In this document: positions 1 through 14,400 of the stretch, piece after piece | How positions within the stretch are numbered: the stretch's first letter is position 1 | Layout of the letters: every line of letters begins with the position of its first letter | NCBI GenBank assembly: GCA_027627225.1 | Contig: CM051036.1 | Coordinates: forward strand, 37,340,426-37,404,425 | DNA: 64,000 nt | Reading direction: 5' to 3' | Origin: Congeria kusceri | Taxonomy: Eukaryota > Mollusca > Bivalvia > Myida > Dreissenidae | Made by a program: the position numbers and the translations under genes | The notes under the pieces: model-generated | What the model saw: only the letters and a program-made list of their open reading frames with translations | What the model was told of the DNA's origin: nothing | The model's database searches: none

Positions 1-62
1 ACTTCCACACATTCACAAGAGAAAATTAAGATTAATTGGTGCATAAGTAAACTTGTTTATAA

Positions 63-487
63 TGTTATTAACAAGTTTTTAATACAACTCAACAACTTAA
101 CCATATTGTATTGCCATGTCACCTTCTACGAAACTTTCTGTTCAATTTAATATAACTCAGTAACTTTACCATATTGTATTGTCATGTCACCTTCTACGAA
201 ACTTTCTGTTCAATTTAATATAACTTAGTAACTTTACCATATTGTATTGTCATGTCACCTTCTACGAAACTTTCTGTTCAATTTAATATAACTCAGTAAC
301 TTTACCATATTGTATTGTCATGTCACCTTCTACGGAACTTTCTGTTCAATTTAATATAACTCAGTAACTTTACCATATTGTATTGTCATGTCACCTTCTA
401 CGAAACTTTCTGTTCAATTTAATATAACTCAGTAACTTTACCATATTGTATTGTCATCTTACCTTCTATGAAAATTTCTGTCCATGT
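63..487. repeat. Minisatellite, 68-bp unit, about 6 copies
   Basis: A unit containing ACCTTCTACGAAACTTTCTG recurs at 121, 189, 257, 325, 393 and 461, a constant 68-bp spacing. Copies are almost identical except the last, which is diverged, and a partial first copy. It lies in the intron to the left of exon 44 of the ITPR-like gene. No open frame of interest. Confidence 0.95.
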
Positions 488-618
488 TTGGTAGTCTCAC
501 TTCCTAACACTTCAATACTGATTATAATCACTGTTCTACAATCAGAATGGTTTTGAGCTAAATGTAATGCTAACAGCATGTTATAAAACAAGTTGAATTG
601 TAATTTATTTCCACCTAC

Positions 619-2582
619 CACGTTTAGATTTGGATCGGTATTTCAGCTGTTGAAGAACAGTGTTATGTCCAACGTGCACTCGGCTACAGTTCTGTGCAAA
701 TGTGTGGAACTTGGCGTTCACTTCCAACTCCGCTGCGTAGTACTCCATGTTGCCCTGGAATTGTAAGAATAACATCGCTATGGCAACAACAGGGAACCAC
801 TGCTTAAGCACAGCATCTTCATTAATAGCCTGTACTGTTAGCCTTGCTTTCAAATGCAAATGCGAAACAAATTGAGATTCAACATTCAATGCAGGCAAAG
901 GTTATTATGTAGTAATAACTTTATGAATATCCAGTCACAACAACTACAATACATTTCAAAGTAATATATACATGTTCTTAAGTATAAACAAAAAACTATA
1001 AAAGCATATGAAACCAGCCTATTTAAACCCTCCAGCACCATTCGCCTATTTTTGAAAGGATATGAAAGATTTATGAGTAATCACAAACCTTTCTAACCGC
1101 ACTTTTGGTATCACCAACTTTCATCTCATTGGTAAACTTCTCCAACACACTGACAAGCACCTGAAGGAGATATCATTTGTTGCCTTTTGTTCCTTGTTTA
1201 TGCATTGTGTTGTGATGATTCACAAATAGAAACTGATAAATTTATAACATTTATTGTACCATTAACAACTTGGGAGTTTATTACATGGGAAGATAACTCA
1301 TACCCCCTTGGGTGTGTTGGAGGCAGTTACTACCGCTGTTAAGGAAGCTACCACTGCTTTCATGTGCGAAGGTGACGTCATCAGAGGACCAACCACGTCA
1401 CTAAATGCCTGAAAAAAAGCAACTGGGATCAACGTTTATACCAGTGTCGTATATCAGTTAACAGGATATCTACACAAATAATTTACTTTAATGTAATCGT
1501 GTTAACCGTCAGCAGAATTTACACAAAACAATGTTTAGGAATTCTTGTGACGAACTTGTCAAAGGAATAAATAAAAAAATAATCATCTTACTTGGGAGGA
1601 ACGTTAGTTACTAATGGTAAACTCTAAAAAAGCTATATGCATGTAGAAGCATAGGAAAATCATGTTACTAGCTTATTTTAACCAGAAAACGCAGTCCGTT
1701 TCTCTGCAAATGAAATTCGTTGTCAAGATTATGTTCCTATGGGCACTTTAAACTAACATTCGGTATCTTGTTTTGTCAATGTACATCATAAAAGTATATA
1801 ACAAAATGTTTACCACAAGGGCAGTAGCAAGGCTTTCGGTGTTGAAGATTTCATCTGGATACAGGTCTTTGTCTTGCACATAAAATGATGTGTAGAACAC
1901 CTTTAAAGTAAGAATGAATTAGCGCAATACAGAGACCTTAAGAAACAAGAATATGAATTAATTATATATAGGATTGTATGTGAAACCACTGAACTAAGCA
2001 ATACTTCTTGAAGTATTTAGATTTATGCTACAATAGTTAAAATCTAAAATAATTTCTGCATAAATTGGGCATACATGTCTAGAAAGGTAGTACCTAAAAC
2101 CTGTATGAGAGCGTCTAAAACAAACTTAAAATATAGGAAAAGCATTTGAGCAATAGTTCTACCTCCAAAAACGACATGACCCCCTCCAGAATGTAGTACA
2201 ATCCGCTGTGAACCAGACTAGCAACGTCTCTCATATCCGATACGTTACTGCAACACATATATAACAGAACATAACTGGTATTAGTAACGACGCTGATTTA
2301 TATTCAGCCAAAAAGATACACCGCTTTCTAATCTCGATGATGCTCTCAGATAAAAGCATTTGCCAGAATCTCTGTCAATAGATTTATACACTGAAGATTA
2401 TATTGTCAGTGACCTAACAGGATCAACGGCGCATTAACAATTAGATGACTATTAATGTTTAGGCGTACCTTTTTGAAGGAGATGTTTTCAGCAGTTCAAA
2501 CGACTTTTCTCTGTAGTTCTTCACACACTCCGACAGTTGGTTGATCTCCCCAACAACCGTTTCTATGAAATCCCACAATTGC
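619..2582 (-). CDS. ITPR-like exons 39-44: distal middle segment at the window edge
   Basis: Residues about 1343-1567. Exon 39 (QLWDFIETVVGEINQLSECV) aligns with MWKLFENFLVDICRACN, which places it about 1,500 residues into IP3R1, well before the RIH-associated and pore domains. Exons 40-43 are short helical pieces (for example SGLYYILEGVMSFLE and SVLEKFTNEMKVGD). Exon 44 (619-829) is 211 nt; I chose its acceptor after GTACAG at 830-831 because it restores phase 0, and the codons upstream of it are an accidental extension. Its donor is GTAGGT, with an alternative 4 bp downstream. Family matching beyond exon 39 is weaker than for the upstream exons and rests mainly on frame continuity. Confidence 0.72.
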
Positions 2583-5259
2583 CTGTAAATACGACAAACG
2601 TTGTAGGCTCTGGTTGCGAGAACGATCATGTTCATGTGATAAGTTCGGTATTTCTGACAATTATGAACAATAAGCTTTTGTACAACACTCAAAACCTTTA
2701 TTGTAAGTTTACTTTCAATTCTGTGAGACTGAGTCTTTATACTATACTACAACTACAACTTCATACATGTATAAAACTGCGTAAAGTCCCTTTATGTAAT
2801 ATATAGCCGTAAGGTACAATCTTGCTTGTTGTGAAACATTAGTAATGTTTTCTATTTACGTCCTTATAGAACCGGGTGTGTTTTGTGTCGAGATATTGTT
2901 CCTAAAAATCACTATATGTCTTACTGGGACGATGTACCGATTATGTAATTAGTACTATTGTCGGTATCTGCACGCTGTATTTATACATTTAGAGATGTAA
3001 ATCAATTAACATTCGTATATTGTTTTGATTTCAGTTCGATGAAAAAGCAATAGGTACACATTGTAATCATATAACAGGACTTCAAATGACGATTCGAGAT
3101 TGTATGTTTTACTTGTGGTGCTGCAGGTCGGCCGCCCCGCTCTCAATGATATTCTCTGCCGGTTTCATGTACACCCACATCATGAACTTGATGAAGGGCT
3201 TCTTGATGTTGCAGTCTATGTCCGCGTGGTTGATCACCCATAGTATCTCATCCACAGGCAGAATGGTCTGGCAGAGGGACTCGATGAACTTGTTTTCCCC
3301 CTGTAGGATATAGCGATGTCAATCACAGAGTTGCGGTTATAAAGAATGCTCCATATAAAGTTTTGCAATAACACATGATAAACATTTACCCATTCATCTT
3401 GCAAAGGGGCCGATGAACTTGTTTTCTCCCGGTATGATGTAATGATGATAATCACAGAGTTGAATGTAAATTGAATGTTGAGTATATGATAATACAATAA
3501 TAAATAAAAAAATATACTCACAAATATCCATACATATTTTGCATTCTTGATTTCGAAAGGAAGTGTTTCACACGTAATTGCAAGTTAGAAACTTAAAAGT
3601 TTTGTTGCATTAGCATCAATACTCAGATCGTGCTTTTTTGCACTCAAAATACATTTTAACAATATATTACATTTATAGGAGTGCAAAATCAAATATACTG
3701 TTGCATCTACCAAAACATTGTTCACTCACCTCAGCGCAAGTTGCCAAAAGATCTACAAGGTGGGCAAAGTAAGCCAAGTGTCCTGCCTCTCCTTTGTTTG
3801 TCAAGATAAGTTCCCTAAATAATAAAGTATTAAACAATATAATAAAATGCATTTAAATTCATATAATAAATACAAAAGAAATATGAGTATTATATATGTA
3901 AAATTACGAGTAATATCATTTATATAAATGTTATATTTCCTTCGAAAAATCCACATTACAATATATAAAATACCTTCACTGTGGTTATACAAAATATTTT
4001 TATATTACTATATTTTATTTAAAAAAAACAACATAGTTCAGTTATCTTTAGGTTTATGTCAGGATAATAATGAAGCCATTATGAATAAAACTGACAATGA
4101 ATAAGTAGCTTGGAGCCATAACTGCACAATTATATAATTAAACTCATTTCACATAAATGTTCACCTTGCTTCTCTGGACTGATCCAGTACATAAGCAGCT
4201 TTCTTGAACGTCTGCATAATGTACTTCATGACAAGGGCCTGGTTACGCTTGATGGTAAGGTCAAGACCTTCGACCTTCACCAGGACATTGAGAAGGTCAA
4301 GGAACTCGGAGGCGTGGTGCTGGTGCTCTGCCGCCAGACGAACAATTTTCTTGATCTGCTGGGGATGGACCTTGAGGCACGTGGCTTGGTTCGCAATAAA
4401 CACCTGGAATGTGAAATAAATACTTTTGGCATAAAGAACATTAACTTACATACGTATAGAAGGGCTTAAATGCCAACGTTTCGTGTTAGTCGTTTGGACA
4501 TGAAATGTGTATATGATGTTTATGATGTTTAAGATGTCTGAATACATGAAATATTTGTTGTAATTCCAATGTGATTGTTTCATGTCAAAAGGTTTATGTG
4601 AAAAGGGTACAAAAATGCCATTTACACAACAATTTAAATATGCAGTGTTAAGAACAATAATAAAAAAAGAAATGTCCTTATGTTTTATTTTATCTGATTC
4701 TGTATGAAAACTCATTTTCAGAATCCGTACTTTATCCCCATGTAATATCGTTGTAAAACAACAAGGTAATGGTATTAACCATTCATCTCTTTGAATGCCA
4801 ACGCAAAATCCGTTAAAATTTAAAACAACACAATATATAGTTGAAGATGCTGACTGCATTTTGACCATTCACATCTTTCAATACCAAAGCGAAATCCGAC
4901 TAAAACTTAATATGTCATGCTGAGTTTTTACCTCTTTCAACGCCAAAGCGAGATCGGAAGGCACTACTTGGACGTCGAGCAGAACGTCCAGGTGGTTGAA
5001 GATCCGGAACTGCACGTTGTCGTTCTCCCTAATGAGGAGTTGCAGAAGGTATAGCGTCTTCTGGAAGATCACTCGCATCCCGCTGTACTGGTCCTTCTGG
5101 TCGGAAGGCAGGTGTTAACAAATGGCCAGCGTATCAGTTACCATATCGCATGCATTTTATTAATGAATTATTATTATTATTATTGTTATTATTATTATTA
5201 TTATTCTTCTTGTTATTATTATTATTATTATTATTAGTAGTAGTAGTAGTAGTAGTAGC

Positions 5260-5315
<56 letters not shown>

Positions 5316-5316
5316 C

Positions 5317-5349
<33 letters not shown>

Positions 5350-5446
5350 TGTTGTTGTTGATCTTGTTGTAGTAGTAGTAGGTGTTGTTGTTGTTGTTGT
5401 AGAATCAGTAGTACCAAAATTACCCTGAGTATTGGGGAGACCCTAA

Positions 5447-5480
<34 letters not shown>

Positions 5481-8400
5481 CAGTAGTAGTAGTAGTAGTA
5501 GTAGTTGTTGTTGTTGTTCTTATAGTAGTAGTAGTAGTTGTTGTTGTTGTAGAATCAGTAGTACCAAAATTACCCTGAGTATTGGGGAGACCCTAAGTAA
5601 TGGGACACCTCTAGTTTTTGGACAACTTTTTTGCGTCCCTTAATATTGGGACATATTTGACAGTTGAATTGCTTCATGTCCCTAAATATTGGGACACCAC
5701 CATTTAACTTTATGGTGTAACTGCATAAACCTTCCATACCCAGACGATATGCCGGTTGCATAGCGACTTGTGATACAGTATATTGCGATTGCTCATCTAT
5801 ACTCCACAATTAACACGAATTGTTTAATTGACACATGGTGCAAACTAGGTACTCTACTGGAGCATGGTCTTCTCAATGAAGCTTCTCAGTTACTTACAAG
5901 AAAAAAACAAGAAACAAGTGCCCCTACAGCCGTGAAGAAACCTTAATGATCAGTAACAGATCTGGACTGCGGGTAAAGATACATAATTATTATGTATATT
6001 GCATATTACTCATATGTTCAATTACACCACAAAAGCAGAAGCGGCATGCATTCATGTTGCGAAATATGAAAATAACACTTTACGTTAACAAGGAGACTCA
6101 TTGTTTATATTTATCGACATAATTTAATAATTCAAGAACGTTTTATTATAACGGTATTAATTTTGTATAATTCTCTAATAGATCTATTATAAAATACTTA
6201 AACAGTGTCTATCATCTACTTACTAAGAGTTTGGCGTCAATTTCTTGGGAGAGAATGTCCAGGACAATGTCTAAGATTCCTGAAAATGAATCACACCATT
6301 TACATTTCATATTTGAAACATTGTATTGACTCTATCGCATGTACTGGCTATAATAGCAAGTTGAAGAAAGTTTCAACGTATTTATAAAAAGAAGAACATA
6401 ACTACAACAAAGATATAATGGACAAAGTTAGAAGACAAGGCCTGTCTAAAATTATATTTATTTATTTACTGATATTCTCGCACAAGAAATGTTTCCGTAT
6501 TTTTGTATTTGTATTGCTGATAAAATATTATTGTAAACAGTTCTCATTTACTCGGATATCACTAAGTTTAAGGCATCTGTTACGAGCAAAATTCTGGCGT
6601 GAATACTTAATCTAGCTTATCGCTTGTCTCAATTAAAAGTCCATTAAAAGTAAAACACATAGACTACTCGAAAGGAAATTTGAAAAATGCATGTATACTA
6701 GCCTATTCTCCTAACGCAATTTATATTTGACCATAAAAACCTTATTCATAAACATATAAATAACATTGTCAGACATAACTGGCAATCATCAAATATTTTC
6801 AGAGGAATATTGGTTAAATTGATCGGCCAGCTAAGATAATTTTGACCCATTTATTGTTTCCGCTTCAATGTAACATTTTGACAATATTTCTATTATGTGC
6901 GTTTAGGAATTCTGCGCTGCTGTTAAAAATTAAACTTAAGGAAATCACTTCAAATACTAACCGTGACTGATCATGATGTTTTGGTTCATGAAATGAGGTT
7001 CCTGTGGATTCTTTGGTAAATGGCAGAACCTGCAATGAAGCCTTAATGAAATGGGTCTGTTTAAATGCGATATAAATATAATAACATGAATTATCTCAAT
7101 ACGTACGTTTCACCAAACAATGTGGATATACTGTACTTGTAAAAATAACGCTAAAAAGGCTACACAGCTTTAGCATTAGAAGGTAGTTTTCCTACAGAAA
7201 ACAACAGTTGTTATCAACTGTTAATGCAAATCCAATAAATGAACCTGTTAAATAAAATGAACACTAAATGCAATAACAAATGTGAGGCGTGTCGTGGGAA
7301 AACCGGATTTAATGCATGTGCGTAAAGTGTCGTCCCGGATCCAGGACGGCACTTTCCGCCTACAGTGGATTTATGTTTAGAAGAGACTTCCTTGCAACAG
7401 AAAATACCATAAAAGCGGAAAGTGCCGTCCTGGATTAGCCTGTGCGGACTGCACAGGCTAATCCGGGACGACACTTTACGCACATGCATTAAGCCCGGTT
7501 TTTCCCACGACGCGCCTCAAATATTTACTCTGCAAACTCATCCAGTATTTCGCTCATCAGCAGTACTTGTTGGTCATTCAGTTTCTGCTTGGCCAGGCGG
7601 CGTAGTACAGGCAGGCTTCGTTGGACCTCCCGATGAACACGGGCCGAGTCTTGCGATAGCAAAAGCTAATGGACGAAATGTCAGGGTTAGAAATATCCTT
7701 TATTATCTTTTTTTTCTTGTTATAAACACTATATTTTCTTAACAGCATGACAAATACTGTTTAAAAACAACTAAAATAATTAGCATGGTTACTCAATGTA
7801 AATTGTTTATATACTTTAAAGTCTATAGCATACAGACAGCAGCGATAAAATTAACGTACACGTATATAACTCAAAGTATCACATTACGTAATTTCATTTC
7901 AAACAGCAAAAGCCTTTGCCGACCAATCTGTTAGTTATTTAAGTTTATCTTATGGTTTATTGCCAATGATCACTTTGGAAGGTGTATTCCATGTATTACA
8001 ATGGGCTTCTGTTGTTGACTAAGTTATGACTAAGTTATCAATTAATCAAGACATGATAACCTATTACATCGATGGGATAAATCAAACGAGTGATATGACT
8101 GACTTAAGAGATGATTTTCGATTTATTGTTGTTTATCGGCCAATTAACACTGATTTGGAGTTCTGATGCGTATGAATTTAACCACAATGGCGTAAGCCTG
8201 AGTTGTTTTATAGCCACGCATTGGAACGACAAAGAGTTGCTTACTGGCCGATAAACAACGATAATGCGAAAATTATTTCGATTCTAACATGATTTGACAT
8301 ATCTTTTTGCAATTGTAATTGGAGCTACTTTTTACTATGCTCCGCTCAGAATCGGAACTTCTTTTTGCATTGTTTATTGGGTAGTTTAACAACGGTAATT

Positions 8401-11400
8401 TGTTGCTTATATGGTCTTTAAAAATATTAGCGAGTATCATGTTAGAATTTTGGGTAAACGTGCAAGTTCGTCCAGTTTTGAAAGTCCCGTTGTTTACCTG
8501 TGCCTCCACTGCTAGTCTGAACATGTCGCTCTGTGAGGAGTACAGCTTGTTTAGAATGTCTAAAGATTTAGTCACCATCATGTCGTATCTGTAGTTGGAC
8601 AAATCCTGCAATATTGTTTCGTTATTAGCTTAATACACAAAGATTTACAATGTTAAGTGTTTTAAATGTCTCATTACCTACATTTTATTTATCATGATAT
8701 TTTCGATACACTGTCTTTAAACATGCGGAAACTGAAACAAAATAGTTTTAAATTCTAGAAATCATAAGTATTTGGTTTACAAACTAACTAGTGAAATAAA
8801 TACAATAATCTTAATATTTTGTGGAGTTGATATGTTTGTGAAATATATTTCTATGCATATTTGTATAATAATAAAAATAATTTGGCTTTACAAACAGTTA
8901 GTTAGGTTAAGGCAGTCACACACATTTGTCAATGCAACACCCATAACAGCTCACCAAAAGGACGGAGGTTGTGCGGTCGATGTCAAATATGGCGGATGCT
9001 TGAAACATGTCCTTCAACTCACGCAGAACTTCCTTTTGCTTCTTCAACGCTTTTCTGCAAGCAATCAGCATGGAAAGAACTACAAGACTTTACTTAATAT
9101 TCTGGATAAAAATGAAAAAAAAACTTATATAATTTGTCATCATGTTTATCGAGAGTGAATAATAGGGTGTAGATCATTTTAAGAAATTCTAATTTAAAAC
9201 ATAAAACAAAGAATGAAAACGCTTTCAGAAGAATGCGTAACAAATTTATGTGGAAATCAATCATGTCAATAGGATATACATAATTACGAAAGGCCAGAGT
9301 TGCTCACTTGCTGGTGTCCTGTGGATTAAATGATTCATACAGTAACGGTTCCATTGTAGTCTGGTTCCTCTTCTTGTACGCATTCTGCTCGGCCACCTTG
9401 AACTTCTCGACAAACGTCTGAAAATATACGAGGCGTGTACTGGAAATCCGGGCTTAATGCATCTGCGTACAGTGTCGTCCTGGAACAGACTGTGCAGTCA
9501 GCACAGGCTAATCCGGGACGACACTTTCCGCCCACAGTGGATTTATATCTAGAAGAGACTTCGTTGAAACATAAAATACCATAAAAGCGGAAAGTGTCGT
9601 CCTCTATTAGCCTGTCCGGACTGCACAGGCTGATCGGGGACAGTTTACGCATTGAGCCCGGGTTTCCTACGACACACCACAATTACATAAAATAATGAAC
9701 ATTTCTTGAACATTTTCCGATGTAAAGGATGACATTTTAACTAAGTAATCAACGTCAAGGGATGCATTTGCCTGCTTAAAATTTCCAGCTTTAAAATATC
9801 TAAAATATTTGCTTTAAATATTGTCGCCAAGTCTTTCACAACCTTGTAAAATTTCTAGGAAATACTGTGAAAACTGAACACATTATATGAACTTATTAGA
9901 CACGGTAAAAATGGTATTTTGTATGTGGTAATATTCTGACCTTTAAACGAATATTTCGCTGGAAAGTAAGCAGAAGATCCAGCACTTCCATGGCTCTGTA
10001 GAATTAAACAGTAATAATTATTGTTTGTTTAACAATTCGATGCTTTTACCAAAAATACACATTTTATAATGTGTTATATATTCAATATATATCAGTTAAC
10101 GGTACATTCGGTTATACAAATCAAACACGAATAAAATACACATTTACGTGCTAAATGCATACTGATATTTTGCTTTCACGATAGCTTCTGTTTCAGGACT
10201 GGTCTCAAATCTTCCCGATTCTCTGTACTTGTTGACTGTTTTTTGTCCTTCCTTCGAATAGCCTGAAGTAGAGCGGTAAAGGCAACGAGAATGACATTAA
10301 AGTATATTTATTATATTTTCTTTACACTTTATTCTGTATGAGTGGACTATTACCTAGATATTATAATTTGAATGTATAATTTGGATTATCCAATTAAAGT
10401 TATTAACAAAAGTGTTATTTTGAAAATATAAACTCATACAACTACTAATTTAGCCAAACGTACATAAGATACATTGTATTGCTATTTATTTCACTCTTAT
10501 TATTTGGGTAAATATCTAAATAAAATGATGAAATCCATTGTATTGAAAATGTAATCATTAATACTAGGCCTGAATTCTTAAAAAGGTACAATGGTATAAT
10601 ATAAATGCGTTGTACCTTTGCCTTTATCTTTTGGAAATGGGACGTCATGACGTCCGTCCAGCTGGCTCAGCAGTGGCGTAAGGAGGTGTCTGACGTCATC
10701 TAGGTCGCTATAGTAACCAAACTTTACCAGATGCTGTAGCAGTCGCAGGACCTTAATGATATCCATATTAACCGAGTATATAAAGTATATAAGCACACAA
10801 AATATACATGTAACCAGTATACATTAAACCAATCTAAAACTGTACAAATGTATCAACTAAGCTGCATACCATGCGTCTCAAGAAAATTAAGAGGTAGCTC
10901 ACCTGTTCAATGAGGAGATTGTGGCCGATGTCGGAAGCAGTCATGATGCAGTTGTCTTGCAGAAACTCTGCCAACCAGTCTCGCAACACCGGGAATATTG
11001 TCACCAAGTCCTTCACAACCTTTTAGAGAGTTAACATAGTTCAATTCAATATGAAATAAGTTACCTCTGAAATAGCGGGTAGCGACCACTCATTATCAAA
11101 CAGACATAGAAGCAACGATTTTGTGCTGTCAATTGATTTGCATACAAACCTTATCTAAAACTCACAAATTATCGTCGTTGCATTTGTGAAAATATGACTT
11201 TTTCTAAAAAATAAAACAATAGTTATATAGTTCCAAAAATAGTACATCTTTTCAACTAAAATATATTCGATAAGTGCATGAATTCACAAATACAATTCGC
11301 CAAACATGCAATTGAAAGCGACGGTGATATGAAAGTTGAATAAATATAAATGTGCTATATGGTGTTATACCTGGGCGTTGCCACACGATCCACTTGTGGA

Positions 11401-14400
11401 CTAAGTAGGGCATGGAAAGTGAAGCCAAAACATGCGGTTAGTAAACGTGTCATGTCAATATATGGGACATTGTGCAAAGGCATGAGCAACATTATAACTT
11501 TGGTTTATTATGTCGAATCGGATATAAAACATTTACACATTGAAGCGAAATTCATGTTTCATAGTACTGTTTCAGCAAGTAGTGGTTGTTTGAAGGTGAC
11601 GTGAACTAAAACACAGACCGTGCAGTTCAGTAAAAATAAATTCTAAATAAATTAAAATTACTACATCGGGTGAAAACCACGAACAAGATATGTGAATATG
11701 CATAAACTGCGTCTACGAAAGAAAATTGAGGGAACTTGAAAAGCAAACACGTTGTGGAGGAGGACATACAAATTGCCTTTCTTCCCGCTCGGAGTCCTTG
11801 GAGCCAACGTACTCGTAGACGAAGCAGATGTTGGGGTTATCCAGCACCGAGTAGTTATTGCCCACGTCCACAAACAAGCCTGTAGAGACAACACAAAAGT
11901 GGCCCAATTTTTGGTTTATGAAGTCATTTAACATGGCATCACACATCACCTCATAAATATGCACTGTAAAACAATATTAATTAGAGAGGTATAAACTCAA
12001 TCAATATTTTTATTTCATTATTTGCGGCTGACAAAAAGTAAAATATCACACACTTTGAATAACTTATTTAACATTTTAACGAAGAAACAGTTTTACCAAT
12101 ATTTTGTTCGTTGAATGAATGGAAATACAATACATATGTTTTCGAGACTTTTAAAAACAAACACCACGATATAACAGTTTCTGAGCTGTTGATATTTTTT
12201 CTGATTTTTTACTTTTACTACACACGTAAAATATTTACTTCCGTAAACAAACATTTGTCGAATAATACATACTTTCGGTTTTAATTACTGTAAAACAGAA
12301 CTATTATTTGAAATTGTACAACACGTGGGTCTGGACTAACCAGTGATGGCAAAAAGTACTAATCCGTATTGCCCTTCTTGACCAAAACATGTACGAACAA
12401 GTGAAATATTCCAAAAATTACAAAATTTACTATCTGTACAGAAAAACAGCAAACGTCTTTTGTCTAAAACGGACAGTAAAGCAATATGAGATTTCGCCAG
12501 CCCTGCACACCGATAATGAGCTCGCAGTATCTGGCCCTGATGCTGTCGGGCAGCAGGTCGGAGGTGATACACAGGCTAAACGTACCGATAATAAACCCGC
12601 TGTATCTGGCCCGGATGCTATCAGGCAGGAGATCGGAGGTGATACATAGGCTGGACTTACCGATTATGAGTTCGCAGTATCTGGCCCGGATGCTGTCAGG
12701 CGGGAGATCGGAGGTGATACAAAGGCTGGACTTACCGATTATGAGTTCTCAGCAACTGGCCCGGATGCTGACCGGCAGGAGGTCGAAGGCAATACACAAG
12801 CTGGATTTACCGATAATGAGTTCGCAGCATCTGGCCCGGTTGCTGTTGGACAGTAGGTCGAAGGTAATACACAGGCTGGACTAACTGATAATGAGTTCGC
12901 AGTATCTAGCCCGGTTGCTGTCAGTCTGGAGGTCGGAGGTGATACACTGGTTGGACTTACCGATAATGAGTTCGCAGTATCTGGCGCGGATGCTGTCCGG
13001 CAGGAGGTCGGAAGTGATACACAGGAAAGCGTCCTCCCAGGTCAGGTAGCCGAATTCCCTGGTGATCACGTGGATACCGAAGTCATTTCGGCCCTGGGAG
13101 AAACACATACAGATACAGACTACGTGTATATGAAACTGCAGCAAATACTTATTAAATACAGTCGGTTTAAATTTTGTAAACCATAAGGGGATAAACGATT
13201 TACTGACAATAGCGGGAATCGTGATTTCTGTATATTAACACACTACAATAGTCTGTATTTATAATTCGACTGATTTACCGGAAAAGAATCGCCCATGTTT
13301 AAAACCGTTCTCAATTTTGTTTTTACCGATAGTACTATAATTTTGTAAAGCTGCAGTTGTTTTTAGATATGTTATTTATGGTAACAGAATAAAACATAGG
13401 CATCAATTATGCAAGCCTGTATATGATATCGGGATTTGGGGATTATTTAATGCATTAGGTAATCAATATATACGTCGTCTATGATTGTTATCTGTGCATA
13501 CTGCTTACACTACTGTGCAACAATGCCGATGACAAAATCTGGTACACATTGGATTTCTCATAATATTGTAATAGTTGAAAAACACCATATACCATTTGAC
13601 AATAACAATGCCTAACCAAATACATTTATATTCATATAGTATATATGGGTATTTTATGACGACAATAACGCAATTACATCACACATTTTAATACTGCCTC
13701 TTGATTACTCACATAAGTCAGGGCTTTGAAGAGCTCTAGTTGGTGAATCAGGAAGTCATACTGCTCTTGGTTGTACTCGGAACTGTCCGGCTGGAACGTG
13801 GACGATCATTCGATTGTAACAAATGCGTTAATGTAGGCATTCCGATTCACAGTACGCTATGTGATTTATAAGTTAACCACACCTACTTAGGTGAAAACCC
13901 CAACAAACAGTATGGCAGTATGATTTTAAGAATGTTTCCGACAAACAATGAAGTCCTAGCCTTCAAATCTCATCGTAAGGCCCATTGCAATAATATTTAT
14001 AATAGTTCGCAAATATTTACCTATTTCTTTTTATATGGCGTAACAACTTGGTCCTTCATTTCAGATTCTAAATACCTTGGACGATGTTAAGGAAACTTTC
14101 AAGAGACCAGGCAGGGAGACTATATTATGAACGTAGTAAATATATAATATTAATCATACTATACAAATAAAAAGTACGCTTTTACCTGAAAAGTTGACTT
14201 ACATTCACAAATTCGTGCAATGTGACCCAGCTCTGTGTGTTGTTTGTGGAGACATAGACGATATTTGGACGCTTGTTGATGTTCTGACCTCGGTCTGTGA
14301 GGAAGACACTGTCCTGAGGTGAAAAGATAAGACACATAAATATAAGCGAAATAAACTCAACAGTTCAGTGTACCAGTGTACAAGGTAAAATAATAATAAG

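Noticed and set aside
5150..5428. Poly-Leu/poly-Val frames on both strands
   Set aside because: Trinucleotide microsatellite.
12389..12884. Plus-strand open frames of 86 and 132 codons
   Set aside because: They lie antisense to the 75-bp exon-end array; the period is a multiple of three, so open frames are expected on either strand.
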